Below are positions 28,680-38,202 of a stretch of DNA of 64,000 bases, piece by piece (position 1 is the first letter of the stretch; each line of letters starts with the position of its first letter). The stretch comes from Pseudomonas putida (GTDB taxonomy: Bacteria > Pseudomonadota > Gammaproteobacteria > Pseudomonadales > Pseudomonadaceae): the NCBI RefSeq assembly GCF_028682395.1, contig NZ_JANHLC010000001.1, forward strand, positions 620,001 to 684,000, written 5' to 3'. The translations under genes and the position numbers were made by a program. The notes under the pieces are model-generated. The model worked only from the letters and a program-made list of their open reading frames with translations, had not been told where the DNA came from and made no database searches.

Positions 28680-30107
28680 TCACAGCGTCAGCAGGCCGCT
28701 GTACAGGCCATAGGCTGCCAGACCGGCCCCGGCCAACACACAGGCAAAAATACCCTTCTCCATGGACGTAAAGAGCGGATGGCCCAACTCTCGCTTGGCC
28801 TGGGCGAACAGGATGACCCCTGGCGCATACAGCAGCGCTGACAGCAGCAGGTACTTCAAGCCGCCGGCATACAGCAGCCAGACCGCATAAATCAGTGCGA
28901 TACCGCCGATCAGCAAATCCTTGCGACGCTCACGGGGTGCGCTTTCGTAGGTCTCGCCGCGCCCGCTCAGCAGCACGGCATAAGCGGCCGACCACAGGTA
29001 CGGCACCAGAATCATCGACGACGCCAGGTAGATCAGGCTGGTGTAGGTTCCGGCGGAGAACAGGGTAATCAGCAGGAACAGCTGGATCATCGCGTTGGTC
29101 AGCCACAGGGCGTTGACCGGCACATGGTTGGCATTTTCCTTTTTCAGGAACGCCGGCATGGTCTTGTCCCGGGCCGTGGCGTAAAGAATTTCGGCACAGA
29201 GCAAGGCCCAGGACAGCAAGGCACCGAGCAGGGAAATCGCCAGGCCGACGCTGATCAGCAGCGCGCCCCAGGGCCCGACGATATGCTCCAGCACGGCCGC
29301 CAGCGAGGGGTTCTGCAGCTCGGCAAGCTCCGGGCGAGTCATGATCCCCAGCGACAACACATTGACCAGCACCAGCAGCGCCAGCACCCCGAGAAAGCCA
29401 ATCACGGTGGCCTTGCCCACATCCGAACGCTTCTCGGCCCGCCCCGAATAGACGCTGGCGCCCTCGATACCGATAAATACGAACACCGTCACCAGCATCA
29501 TGTTGCGTACCTGGTCCATCACGCCGCCGAAATTCGGGTCGCTGCGGCCCCAGATATCCCGGGTGAAAATATCGGCCTCGAAGGCCAGGGCCGCGATTAC
29601 GATAAACATCACCAGAGGCACGATCTTGGCAACGGTGGTGATCAGGTTGATAAAGGCCGCTTCCTTGATGCCGCGCAGGACCAGGAAATGCACGCACCAC
29701 AGCAGGACCGAGGCGCAGCCAATGGCTACCGGGGTATTCCCCTGGCCGAACACCGGAAAAAAGTAGCCGAGCGTGCTGAACAGCAAGACGAAGTAGCCGA
29801 CGTTGCCCAGCCAGGCACTGATCCAGTAGCCCCAGGCCGCCGAAAAGCCCATGTAGTCGCCAAATCCAGCCTTGGCATAGGCATAGACCCCCGAGTCCAG
29901 GTGCGGTTTGCGGTTGGCCAGGGTCTGGAAGACGAATGCCAGGGTCAGCATGCCCACGGCGGTGATCGCCCAACCAATTAGCACCGCGCCAGCATCCGCA
30001 CGCGCCGCCATGTTTTGCGGCAGGGAAAAGATCCCGCCACCAATCATCGACCCCACCACTAGGGCAATCAGAGCACCGAGTCGAAGTTTCTGCGCCGGTT
30101 GCGACAT
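28680..30107 (-). CDS. Arginine/ornithine antiporter-like APC transporter (ArcD paralogue)
   Basis: A 475-residue amino-acid/polyamine antiporter with about 12-13 membrane spans. It begins LRLGALIALVVGSMIGGGIF, the APC TM1 signature, and is the same length as, and very similar throughout to, the arcD gene on the other strand. Both share long blocks such as SLPQNMAA, GWAITAVGMLTLAFVFQTLA and KENANHVPVNALWLTNAM. It is therefore a paralogue from an inverted duplication or an early divergence. An arginine:ornithine or related exchange is likely but unproven. Translation starts at 30107 after GAGGGGACGAG, and a terminator-like hairpin lies just before that site. Confidence 0.88.
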   Translation of the reverse strand: MSQPAQKLRLGALIALVVGSMIGGGIFSLPQNMAARADAGAVLIGWAITAVGMLTLAFVFQTLANRKPHLDSGVYAYAKAGFGDYMGFSAAWGYWISAWLGNVGYFVLLFSTLGYFFPVFGQGNTPVAIGCASVLLWCVHFLVLRGIKEAAFINLITTVAKIVPLVMFIVIAALAFEADIFTRDIWGRSDPNFGGVMDQVRNMMLVTVFVFIGIEGASVYSGRAEKRSDVGKATVIGFLGVLALLVLVNVLSLGIMTRPELAELQNPSLAAVLEHIVGPWGALLISVGLAISLLGALLSWALLCAEILYATARDKTMPAFLKKENANHVPVNALWLTNAMIQLFLLITLFSAGTYTSLIYLASSMILVPYLWSAAYAVLLSGRGETYESAPRERRKDLLIGGIALIYAVWLLYAGGLKYLLLSALLYAPGVILFAQAKRELGHPLFTSMEKGIFACVLAGAGLAAYGLYSGLLTL

Positions 30108-30118
30108 CTCGTCCCCTC

Positions 30119-30142
30119 AAAAAAGATGGCGATACGCCATCT
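30119..30142 (-). promoter_or_regulatory. Terminator-like hairpin directly before the ArcD-paralogue ribosome-binding site
   Basis: On the minus strand a perfect 8-bp stem AGATGGCG/CGCCATCT with a TAT loop runs into a T tract (six T including the last stem base). GAGGGG and the start codon follow within 11 bases. The structure has every element of an intrinsic terminator but lies inside the leader, so attenuation or RNA-level control of the antiporter is possible. Confidence 0.6.
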
Positions 30143-30472
30143 ACTATTAGTTCAGACAACCCAACTAAATTTCAACAGCTTAGGAACGTTTAGTTCATAT
30201 CGGAAATAAAAATGTCTTACTCATAACAATCTGCCCTAAGAAGCGACGACTAGTTGATTATTTATGTCGCATTCTCGCAACAACGGCAATATCGGCGTTC
30301 ACTAAAAGAAAATTTGCGGATTCTGCAAAACCAACTAGCTTCAATCCCCACGGCACTAAAAAAAGTTGCTGAAATCCCTTCGCACACCTCTAGAAAAGGC
30401 TTTTCGTGAAGGTAGCGTCATGTTCCAGCAACACTCCCAAGTCATTAATTAACAATGGAATGTATCAATGAC

Positions 30473-30514
30473 ATGATCTAAGTCAGTTGTTTGAAACCCG
30501 TGCAGTCCTAATCT
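30473..30514 (+). promoter_or_regulatory. ANR-type promoter of arcDABC
   Basis: ATGAT-CTAA-GTCAG (30473-30486) is close to the ANR/FNR consensus TTGAT-N4-ATCAA. A TAATCT -10 box is at 30509-30514. A start at about 30521 puts the box centre at -41.5, exactly the class II activator position. This fits oxygen-limited induction of the arginine deiminase pathway. The rest of the 440-base region between the two antiporter genes holds no gene I can see. Confidence 0.65.
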
Positions 30515-30547
30515 TTAGTTCTACATTCACCTGACTGGAGTCATGCG

Positions 30548-31975
30548 ATGTCTGAATCTCCCGGAAAACTACGCTTAGGTGCGCTGGTCGCTCTGGTAGT
30601 CGGTTCGATGATTGGCGGAGGAATCTTTTCCCTGCCGCAAAACATGGCCGCTAGTGCAGATGTTGGCGCAGTGCTTATTGGTTGGGCGATCACCGCCGTG
30701 GGCATGCTGACCCTGGCATTCGTCTTCCAGACCCTGGCCAATCGCAAGCCCGATATTGACGGCGGCGTGTACGCCTACGCCAAGGCCGGATTCGGCGACT
30801 ACATGGGCTTTTCGTCAGCCTGGGGCTACTGGATCAGTGCCTGGCTGGGCAACGTCGGCTACTTCGTCCTGCTGTTCAGTACCCTGGGCTATTTCTTCCC
30901 GATCTTCGGTGAAGGCAATACCCCGGCCGCCGTGATCGGCGCTTCGGTCCTGCTCTGGGCCGTGCATTTCCTGGTCCTGCGCGGCATCAAGGAAGCCGCC
31001 TTTATCAACCTGGTGACCACCGTCGCCAAGGTCGTACCCCTGCTGCTGTTCGTGCTGATCGCCTTGTTCGCTTTCAAACTGGACATCTTCACCGCCGATA
31101 TCTGGGGCGTGAAAAACCCTGATCTGGGCAGTGTGATGAACCAGGTGCGCAACATGATGCTGGTTACCGTCTGGGTGTTCATCGGTATCGAAGGCGCAAG
31201 CATCTTCTCTGCCCGCGCAGAGAAACGCTCGGACGTGGGTAAAGCCACCGTGATCGGCTTTATCACCGTGCTGCTGTTCCTCGTGCTGGTGAACGTCCTG
31301 TCGCTGGGCATCATGACGCAGCCCGAACTGGCCAAGCTGCAGAACCCATCCATGGCCGCGGTGCTTGAGCATGTGGTCGGCCACTGGGGGGCGGTGCTGA
31401 TCAGCGTCGGCTTGATCATCTCCCTGCTCGGCGCCCTGCTGTCGTGGGTACTGCTGTGTGCGGAGATCATGTTCGCCGCCGCCAAAGACCACACCATGCC
31501 GGAGTTCCTGCGCAAGGAAAACGCCAACCATGTACCGGTCAACGCCCTATGGCTGACCAACGCCATGGTCCAGTTGTTCCTGGTCATCACCCTGTTCTCG
31601 GCCAGTACTTATCTGTCGCTGATCTACCTGGCCACCTCGATGATCCTGGTGCCTTACCTGTGGTCGGCTGCCTATGCCGTCCTGCTGGCGGTACGTGGCG
31701 AGACCTACGAGCAAGCCCTGGCCGAACGCAAGAAAGACCTGATCATCGGCGGCATCGCACTGATCTACGCGATCTGGCTGCTGTACGCCGGCGGCATCAA
31801 GTACCTGCTGCTTTCCGCTCTGCTCTACGCCCCTGGCGCGATCCTGTTCGCCAAGGCCAAGCGTGAACTGGGCAAACCGATTTTCACCAACGTCGAGAAG
31901 CTGATTTTCGCTGCGGTCGTCGTGGGAGCCCTGGTGGCAGCCTACGGCCTCTACGACGGCTTCCTGACTCTGTAA
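30548..31975 (+). CDS. arcD: Arginine:ornithine antiporter
   Basis: A 475-residue APC-family inner-membrane exchanger that imports arginine and exports ornithine for the arginine deiminase pathway. The TM1 signature LRLGALVALVVGSMIGGGIF, RGIKEAAFINLVTTVAKV and the C-terminal LLYAGGIKYLLLSALLYAPG are present, with about 13 hydrophobic spans. The start follows CTGGAG at 30534-30540. It heads arcDABC and lies downstream of an ANR-type promoter. A second, divergent copy lies about 440 bases upstream. Confidence 0.94.
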   Translation: MSESPGKLRLGALVALVVGSMIGGGIFSLPQNMAASADVGAVLIGWAITAVGMLTLAFVFQTLANRKPDIDGGVYAYAKAGFGDYMGFSSAWGYWISAWLGNVGYFVLLFSTLGYFFPIFGEGNTPAAVIGASVLLWAVHFLVLRGIKEAAFINLVTTVAKVVPLLLFVLIALFAFKLDIFTADIWGVKNPDLGSVMNQVRNMMLVTVWVFIGIEGASIFSARAEKRSDVGKATVIGFITVLLFLVLVNVLSLGIMTQPELAKLQNPSMAAVLEHVVGHWGAVLISVGLIISLLGALLSWVLLCAEIMFAAAKDHTMPEFLRKENANHVPVNALWLTNAMVQLFLVITLFSASTYLSLIYLATSMILVPYLWSAAYAVLLAVRGETYEQALAERKKDLIIGGIALIYAIWLLYAGGIKYLLLSALLYAPGAILFAKAKRELGKPIFTNVEKLIFAAVVVGALVAAYGLYDGFLTL

Positions 31976-32011
31976 CACCTGTTTGTTCTGTTTATCTGGA
32001 GGATCACTGTA

Positions 32012-33268
32012 ATGACCACGGAAAAAGTTAAGTACGGCGTACATTCCGAAGCCGGCAAACTGCGCAAAGTCATGGTTTGTTCCCCCGGCCTGGCCCACCA
32101 GCGGCTGACCCCGAACAACTGCGACGAACTGCTTTTCGATGACGTGCTGTGGGTCAACCAGGCCAAGCGCGATCACTTTGATTTCGTGACCAAGATGCGC
32201 GAGCGTGGCATCGACGTACTGGAAATGCACAACCTGCTGACCGATATCGTAGCCCAGCCCGAAGCGCTGGACTGGATCCTGGAGCGCAAGGTTACCGCCA
32301 ACCAGGTTGGCCTCGGCCTGGTCAATGAGGTCAATGCCTGGCTGCGCAGCCTGGAGCCACGCAAGATTGCCGAATTCCTGATTGGCGGCGTCTCTGCTGA
32401 CGACCTGCCCAGCAGCTTCGGCGGCAAGACCATCGAGATGTTCCGCGATTTCCTCGGCCACTCGAGCTTTATCCTGCCACCGCTGCCCAACACCCAGTTC
32501 ACCCGGGACACCACCTGCTGGATCTACGGCGGTGTCACGCTGAACCCGATGTACTGGCCAGCCCGTCGCCAGGAAACCCTGCTGACCACTGCCATCTATA
32601 AATTCCACCCGGAATTCACCAACGCCGATTTCCAGATCTGGTACGGCGATCCAGACCTCAACCATGGCAACGCCACCCTTGAAGGCGGCGACGTCATGCC
32701 AATCGGCAAAGGCGTGGTCCTGATCGGCATGGGCGAGCGCACCTCGCGCCAGGCCATCGGCCAACTGGCCCTGAACCTGTTCAAGAACAAGGCCGCAGAG
32801 CGTGTGATCGTCGCCGGCCTGCCCAAGTCCCGGGCCGCAATGCACCTGGACACCGTGTTCAGCTTCTGCGACCGCGACCTGGTCACGATCTTCCCCGAAG
32901 TGGTGAACCAGATCGTTGCCTTCAGCCTGCGTCCGGATGAAAGCAAACCCGGTGGCATCGATGTACGCCGTGAGGAAACCAGCTTTATCGATACCGTCGC
33001 CAAGGCCCTGGGCCTCAAGGCGCTGCGAGTCGTGGAAACCGGCGGCAACGCGTTCGCCGCCGAACGCGAGCAGTGGGACGACGGCAACAACGTGGTGGCC
33101 CTGGAGCCTGGCGTGGTCATCGGCTACGACCGCAACACCTACACCAACACGCTGCTGCGCAAGGCCGGTATCGAAGTCATCACCATCAGCGCCGGCGAAC
33201 TGGGCCGCGGCCGTGGCGGCGGTCACTGCATGACCTGCCCGATTATCCGCGACCCCATCGACTACTAA
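32012..33268 (+). CDS. arcA: Arginine deiminase
   Basis: A 418-residue enzyme hydrolysing arginine to citrulline and ammonia, the normal length. Conserved motifs of the guanidino-modifying superfamily are [20 protein letters not shown] (Arg/Asp substrate loop), [20 protein letters not shown], and the C-terminal [14 protein letters not shown] with the nucleophilic Cys. GGAGG precedes the start. It lies 36 bases after arcD in the same operon. Confidence 0.97.
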   Translation: MTTEKVKYGVHSEAGKLRKVMVCSPGLAHQRLTPNNCDELLFDDVLWVNQAKRDHFDFVTKMRERGIDVLEMHNLLTDIVAQPEALDWILERKVTANQVGLGLVNEVNAWLRSLEPRKIAEFLIGGVSADDLPSSFGGKTIEMFRDFLGHSSFILPPLPNTQFTRDTTCWIYGGVTLNPMYWPARRQETLLTTAIYKFHPEFTNADFQIWYGDPDLNHGNATLEGGDVMPIGKGVVLIGMGERTSRQAIGQLALNLFKNKAAERVIVAGLPKSRAAMHLDTVFSFCDRDLVTIFPEVVNQIVAFSLRPDESKPGGIDVRREETSFIDTVAKALGLKALRVVETGGNAFAAEREQWDDGNNVVALEPGVVIGYDRNTYTNTLLRKAGIEVITISAGELGRGRGGGHCMTCPIIRDPIDY

Positions 33269-33343
33269 CGTTCACAACCAGCTTGCCGTTGCCCCCACAA
33301 AGGGCCTCGGCAAGTGGACCACCGACATCCAAGGAGATCCATC

Positions 33344-34354
33344 ATGGCGTTCAATATTCACAACCGCAGCCTGCTGAGCCTGGAACACCACACGCCACGC
33401 GAGCTGCGCTACCTGCTGGACCTGTCCCGCGACCTCAAGCGCGCCAAGTACACCGGTACCGAGCAGCAGCACCTCAAAGGCAACAACATTGCGCTGATCT
33501 TCGAGAAAACCTCGACGCGCACCCGCTGCGCCTTTGAAGTCGCCGCCTACGACCAGGGCGCGAACGTGACCTACATCGACCCGAACTCCTCGCAGATCGG
33601 TCACAAGGAAAGCATGAAAGACACCGCCCGCGTGCTGGGGCGCATGTATGACGCCATCGAGTATCGCGGTTTCAAACAGGAAGTGGTCGAGGAACTGGCC
33701 AAGTTCGCCGGGGTACCCGTGTTCAACGGCCTGACCGATGAATATCACCCTACGCAAATGATCGCCGACGTGCTGACCATGCGCGAGCACGCCGACAAGC
33801 CGATCCACGATATCAGCTACGCCTATCTGGGCGATGCTCGCAACAATATGGGCAACTCGCTGCTGCTGGTCGGCTCCAAGCTGGGCATGGACGTGCGTAT
33901 CGCCGCGCCCAAGGCACTGTGGCCCCATGAAGACCTGGTCGCACGCTGCCGTAAATATGCCGAGGAAAGCGGCGCGCGCATCACCCTGACCGAAGACCCG
34001 AAAGCGGCGGTCAAGGGCGTGGACTTTATCCACACCGACGTCTGGGTCTCCATGGGCGAGCCTGTCGAAGCCTGGGCCGAGCGTATCCAGCAACTGCTGC
34101 CGTACCAGGTCAATGCCGAGTTGATGAAAGCCACCGGCAACCCACGGACCAAGTTCATGCACTGCCTGCCGGCGTTCCACAACTGCGACACCAAGGTCGG
34201 CAAACAGATCGCCGAGCAGTATCCGTTCCTGAGCAACGGCATCGAAGTGACGGACGACGTGTTCGAATCGCCAGCCTGCATCGCCTTTGAGCAAGCGGAG
34301 AACCGCATGCACACCATCAAGGCGATCCTGGTCTCCACGCTCGCTGATCTCTGA
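33344..34354 (+). CDS. arcB: Catabolic ornithine carbamoyltransferase
   Basis: A 336-residue enzyme that in this pathway phosphorolyses citrulline to carbamoyl phosphate and ornithine. [19 protein letters not shown] carries the carbamoyl-phosphate loop [24 protein letters not shown] and the HCLPAFHN motif bind the second substrate. The start at 33344 follows AAGGAG; the longer in-frame form adds only leader codons. Third gene of arcDABC. Confidence 0.96.
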   Translation: MAFNIHNRSLLSLEHHTPRELRYLLDLSRDLKRAKYTGTEQQHLKGNNIALIFEKTSTRTRCAFEVAAYDQGANVTYIDPNSSQIGHKESMKDTARVLGRMYDAIEYRGFKQEVVEELAKFAGVPVFNGLTDEYHPTQMIADVLTMREHADKPIHDISYAYLGDARNNMGNSLLLVGSKLGMDVRIAAPKALWPHEDLVARCRKYAEESGARITLTEDPKAAVKGVDFIHTDVWVSMGEPVEAWAERIQQLLPYQVNAELMKATGNPRTKFMHCLPAFHNCDTKVGKQIAEQYPFLSNGIEVTDDVFESPACIAFEQAENRMHTIKAILVSTLADL

Positions 34355-34426
34355 TCGCTCCCACCCTCCGTTGGCGCGCGCCGGGCCCTGCCCGGCCGCG
34401 CCAACCGCCGTTAGAAGGAATGCATT

Positions 34427-35356
34427 ATGCGTATCGTCGTTGCACTGGGCGGTAACGCCCTCCTGCGTCGTGGCGAACCCATGACCGCGGAAAACCAACG
34501 CGCCAATATCCGTATCGCCGCCGAGCAGATTGCCAAGATCACCAGCGGTAACGAACTGGTGGTCGCCCACGGCAATGGCCCCCAGGTCGGCCTGCTCTCC
34601 CTGCAAGCCGCCGCCTACACCTCCGTAAGCCCTTACCCGCTGGATGTGCTGGGGGCCGAGACCGAGGGCATGATCGGCTACATGATCGAACAGGAACTGG
34701 GCAACCTGCTGCATGCCGATGTTCCGTTCGCGACGCTGCTGACCCAGGTCGAGGTCGACCCCAAGGACCCAGCGTTCCAAAATCCGACCAAACCCATTGG
34801 CCCGGTGTACTCCAAGGCCGAGGCCGAGAGCCTGGCGGCGGAAAAAGGCTGGAGCATCGCCCCCGACGGCGACAAGTTCCGCCGCGTGGTTGCCAGCCCG
34901 AAACCCAAGCGCATCTTCGAAATCCGCCCGATCAAATGGCTGCTGGAAAAAGGCAGTATCGTGATCTGTGCCGGTGGTGGCGGCATTCCAACCATGTACG
35001 GTAGCGACGGCAAATTGCAGGGCATCGAAGCGGTGATCGACAAGGATCTCTGCTCGGCACTGCTGGCCGAACAACTGAGCAGTGACCTATTGGTCATTGC
35101 CACCGATGTCAGCGCCGCCTTTATCGACTGGGGTAAACCGACGCAGAAAGGCATTGCCCGGGCCCATCCGGACGCCTTGGAAGAACTCGGCTTCGCCGCC
35201 GGTTCCATGGGGCCCAAGGTACAGGCCGCGTGCGAGTTCGCGCGCAATACTGGAAAAGTCGCGGTGATCGGTTCACTCTCCGATATCGAAGCGATTGTTC
35301 AGGGCAAGGCCGGCACCCGAGTCAGCACGGAGCGACCTGGCATCGACTACCAATAA
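34427..35356 (+). CDS. arcC: Carbamate kinase
   Basis: A 309-residue kinase that makes ATP from carbamoyl phosphate and ADP, the energy-yielding step of the arginine deiminase pathway. [15 protein letters not shown] at the N-terminus, [15 protein letters not shown] and [20 protein letters not shown] in two parts are typical of the amino-acid kinase fold. AGAAGGA precedes the start. It closes the arc operon proper. Confidence 0.96.
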   Translation: MRIVVALGGNALLRRGEPMTAENQRANIRIAAEQIAKITSGNELVVAHGNGPQVGLLSLQAAAYTSVSPYPLDVLGAETEGMIGYMIEQELGNLLHADVPFATLLTQVEVDPKDPAFQNPTKPIGPVYSKAEAESLAAEKGWSIAPDGDKFRRVVASPKPKRIFEIRPIKWLLEKGSIVICAGGGGIPTMYGSDGKLQGIEAVIDKDLCSALLAEQLSSDLLVIATDVSAAFIDWGKPTQKGIARAHPDALEELGFAAGSMGPKVQAACEFARNTGKVAVIGSLSDIEAIVQGKAGTRVSTERPGIDYQ

Positions 35357-35415
35357 GACCCCCGGGGCAGGCCCATGGCCTGCCCTACCTGAGCCTTGTG
35401 TAAGGAGAAACGTCA

Positions 35416-35775
35416 ATGGCCATATTCGAACCCGGTCACCTGCAGATCCGGCGGGCCCCGCTGCAACCCGGCGACTTTGGTTACGAAATCACAATCGAAT
35501 ACAAGGTCGTTCAGGACCCCAGGGATGGCACATCCATGCTGTTCACCCTGTTTGGCGAAATCAACGCCAAGGCATTCAAGGAGGAGTTCAGCCTGCCCAA
35601 GGACACCGCCTTTAACTTTGCCAGTAGCGCCTTCCATGCCCTACAAAAGCACGGCCTGCCGAAAAACGCCGATATTCGCTCGCTCCACGGCCTCTACGAT
35701 CGTATGTTCGAAGATATCCGCACCCAGCTGAATGCCAAGCCCGGCGATCCCGTCAAACCCGAACACCTGGATTAA
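35416..35775 (+). CDS. DUF5064 family protein
   Basis: A 119-residue soluble protein starting MAIFEPGHLQIRRAPLQPGD, with a beta-rich N-terminal half (YEITIEYKV, MLFTLFGEINAKAFKEEF) and an alpha-helical C-terminus. It matches the DUF5064 type that commonly trails arcC in Pseudomonas. The function is unknown. A ribosome-binding site (AAGGAG) lies upstream, and the 59-base gap after arcC suggests cotranscription. A run of ten C follows the stop after one base. Confidence 0.75.
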   Translation: MAIFEPGHLQIRRAPLQPGDFGYEITIEYKVVQDPRDGTSMLFTLFGEINAKAFKEEFSLPKDTAFNFASSAFHALQKHGLPKNADIRSLHGLYDRMFEDIRTQLNAKPGDPVKPEHLD

Positions 35776-35895
35776 TCCCCCCCCCCGCAGGAATCATGAC
35801 GCGCGCGGCCTGCCTGCGGGCCGCGACGGATTTCACCAAATCCCCCGCGCCAAGGCATACTGGCCACCCCGCAGCCCGAACGCCCAAGCCGCCCC

Positions 35896-37401
35896 ATGCG
35901 TATCCATGTCAGCTTTATCGACCGCGTTGGAATCACCCAGGAAGTCCTGGCACTGCTCGGCGGACGCAATCTCAACCTGGATGCGGTGGAAATGGTGCCG
36001 CCCAATGTCTATATCGACGCGCCGACCCTGAGCCCGCAGGTGCTTGAAGAACTGCGCGAAGCGCTGTTCAGCGTACGCGGCGTGCAGGCCGTCACCGTGG
36101 TCGACATCCTGCCCGGCCAGCGTCGCCACCTGCAGTTGGACGCCCTGCTTGCCGCGATGACCGACCCGGTCCTGGCCCTCGACAGCGCGGGCAATGTCCT
36201 GCTGGCCAACCCAGCGCTGGTCGCGCTGTCCGGCCGTGATCCCACGGGTGAAAGCATTGCCCAGTTGTTCGCCGATTCCGGATTGCTCGAGGCCTTGCTG
36301 GAGCACGGTTTTCGCCTGCCCTTGCGCGAGATCATGCTCAACGGCCAACCCCTGATGCTCGATGCCACGCCCATCACCGATGCCGGCGCCTTGCTGACGC
36401 TCTACCCTGCCAACCGCATCGGCGAACGCCTGTCGGCCCTGCACCACGATCACGCCGAAGGCTTCGATGCGCTGCTGGGTGACTCCCCGGCAATCCGCAC
36501 GCTCAAGGCCCGCGCCCTGCGCGTCGCGGCCCTCGATGCGCCGCTGCTGATCCAGGGCGAGACCGGTACGGGTAAAGAGTTGGTGGCCCGCGCCTGCCAC
36601 GCGATCAGTACACGCCATGGCGCACCGTTCCTGGCCCTGAACTGTGCCGCCCTGCCGGAGAACCTCGCCGAAAGCGAACTGTTCGGCTACGCACCCGGCG
36701 CCTTTACCGGCGCCCAACGCGGCGGCAAGCCAGGGCTGATGGAGCTGGCGAACCAGGGCACAGTGTTTCTCGATGAAATCGGCGAAATGTCGCCCTACCT
36801 GCAAGCCAAACTGCTGCGTTTTCTCAATGACGGCAGTTTTCGCCGAGTCGGCGGTGATCGCGAAATCAAGGTCAATGTGCGCATCCTCAGCGCGACCCAT
36901 CGCGATCTGGAAAAGATGGTCGGCGAAGGCAGTTTTCGCGAAGACCTGTTCTACCGCCTCAATGTCCTCAACGTCGAAGTACCGCCACTGCGCGAGCGTG
37001 GCCAGGACATCCTGCTGCTCGCCCGCCATTTTATGCAGCAGGCCTGCGCGCAGATCCAGCGCCCGGTCTGCCGGCTGGCCCCTGGGACCTACCCGGCACT
37101 GCTGGGTAATGGCTGGCCGGGCAATGTCCGCCAACTGCAGAACGTGATCTTTCGCGCCGCCGCAATCTGCGAGAGCAGCCTGGTGGATATCGGTGACCTG
37201 GATATCGCCGGCACCTCCGTGGCCCGCCAGAGCGACAGCGAAATCAATAGCCTGGAACAGGCCGTGGAAAGCTTCGAGAAAGGCCTGCTGGAAAAACTCT
37301 ACGGCAATTATCCCTCGACTCGCCAACTGGCCAGCCGCCTGCAGACCTCCCATACCGCCATTGCCCATCGCCTGCGCAAGTACGGCATCCCCGCCAAGTA
37401 A
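35896..37401 (+). CDS. gcsR: GcsR, TyrR-like sigma-54-dependent activator of glycine cleavage genes
   Basis: A 501-residue enhancer-binding protein. An N-terminal ACT domain (residues 1-70, MRIHVSFIDRVGITQEVLAL) and a PAS-like region (about 78-140) precede the AAA+ domain. That domain contains GETGTGKE (Walker A, about 221), the sigma-54-contacting GAFTGA (in PGAFTGAQRG), FLDEIGEMSP (Walker B) and a WPGNVRQLQN box. A TyrR-type helix-turn-helix ends the protein (STRQLASRLQTSHTAIAHRL). It lies directly upstream of gcvH, and three 18-bp sites plus a sigma-54 promoter lie between. In P. aeruginosa this regulator responds to glycine. Confidence 0.93.
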   Translation: MRIHVSFIDRVGITQEVLALLGGRNLNLDAVEMVPPNVYIDAPTLSPQVLEELREALFSVRGVQAVTVVDILPGQRRHLQLDALLAAMTDPVLALDSAGNVLLANPALVALSGRDPTGESIAQLFADSGLLEALLEHGFRLPLREIMLNGQPLMLDATPITDAGALLTLYPANRIGERLSALHHDHAEGFDALLGDSPAIRTLKARALRVAALDAPLLIQGETGTGKELVARACHAISTRHGAPFLALNCAALPENLAESELFGYAPGAFTGAQRGGKPGLMELANQGTVFLDEIGEMSPYLQAKLLRFLNDGSFRRVGGDREIKVNVRILSATHRDLEKMVGEGSFREDLFYRLNVLNVEVPPLRERGQDILLLARHFMQQACAQIQRPVCRLAPGTYPALLGNGWPGNVRQLQNVIFRAAAICESSLVDIGDLDIAGTSVARQSDSEINSLEQAVESFEKGLLEKLYGNYPSTRQLASRLQTSHTAIAHRLRKYGIPAK

Positions 37402-37531
37402 CCAGCCCTGGTAGCCGTGAGCTTGCTCGCCCGTTGGGCAGGAAACAGCACCGAGCGCGCCCAGCGTGCCGCGCGTTTTCGACAAGCACATCACAGCTCC
37501 TACACTGATAGGTCTGAATACGACATCCAGC

Positions 37532-37650
37532 TGTACTGAAACCGCTACAGCGGAACGATATCGCTACAGTCGGCGCCAGACCGCCCTGCGCAACGCGTTG
37601 AAACATCAAGGCTTTTGTTCCTGGCGCACAGCTGTATCGATTTCGCTACA
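37532..37650. promoter_or_regulatory. Three GcsR-like binding sites (18 bp each)
   Basis: Sites at 37532-37549 (TGTACTG-AAAC-CGCTACA), 37551-37568 (CGGAACG-ATAT-CGCTACA) and 37633-37650 (TGTATCG-ATTT-CGCTACA) all have the x7-N4-x7 shape. Their right arm CGCTACA is identical. They resemble the TGTAACG-N4-CGTTCCG type of site known to me for P. aeruginosa GcsR; site 2 reads it in reverse with one mismatch in the arms. They lie 65-185 bases upstream of the sigma-54 promoter, the usual enhancer distance. Confidence 0.7.
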
Positions 37651-37714
37651 GCCCCAGCACTCCGCCTTTCACAGAAATCATATAACTCCATGATTTTAAA
37701 CGACTTAACAATAT

Positions 37715-37730
37715 TGGCCGTGTATTTGCT
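37715..37730 (+). promoter_or_regulatory. Sigma-54 promoter of the gcv-sdaA operon
   Basis: TTGGC...TTGCT with GG at 37716-37717 and GC at 37728-37729, exactly ten bases apart, fits the -24/-12 consensus. It lies 80 bases before gcvH. Nothing else is visible in the 408-base gcsR-gcvH gap apart from this promoter and the GcsR-like sites. Confidence 0.75.
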
Positions 37731-37809
37731 AAGGACTTCCTCCATCACGCTCTGCCTTGCATGAGCATTTCATCGCGTCCACCAGACGAGTCTGGCCCCA
37801 GGAGTTTCC

Positions 37810-38193
37810 ATGAGCGAGTTGCGTTTTACCGAAGACCACGAATGGCTGCGTGCCGAAGCCGATGGCAGCGTCACCGTCGGCATCACCGCGTTCGCCCAGA
37901 ATGCCCTGGGCGATGTGGTTTATGTGCAACTGCCGGAACTGCAGCACTACGCCAAGGGTAGCGAAGCGGCGACCGTGGAGTCGGTCAAGGCGGCCAGCGG
38001 CGTCTATATGCCCCTGGACGGGGAAGTGCTCGAGACCAACACCGCACTCGAAGAGCACCCCGAACAGGTCAACGAGGCACCACTGACCGAAGGCTGGTTC
38101 TTCCGTTTTATGCCCGCCGACGCCAGCGCGCTCGACTCGTTGCTCGATCAGGACGCCTACGACCGCCTGATCAAAGCCAACGCCCAAGCCTGA
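37810..38193 (+). CDS. gcvH: Glycine cleavage system H protein
   Basis: A 127-residue lipoyl carrier that shuttles the aminomethyl group between P, T and L proteins. The lipoylation site is Lys60 in VESVKAASG. Start MSELRFTEDHEWLRAE is typical, and AGGAG precedes the ATG. First gene of the gcvH-gcvP-sdaA-gcvT operon, under GcsR/sigma-54. Confidence 0.96.
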   Translation: MSELRFTEDHEWLRAEADGSVTVGITAFAQNALGDVVYVQLPELQHYAKGSEAATVESVKAASGVYMPLDGEVLETNTALEEHPEQVNEAPLTEGWFFRFMPADASALDSLLDQDAYDRLIKANAQA

Positions 38194-38202
38194 GGAGGCG
38201 CC

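Noticed and set aside
31547..33226. A 559-residue open frame antisense to arcD/arcA
   Set aside because: It runs across the arcD-arcA boundary on the wrong strand, and both plus-strand genes are unmistakable.
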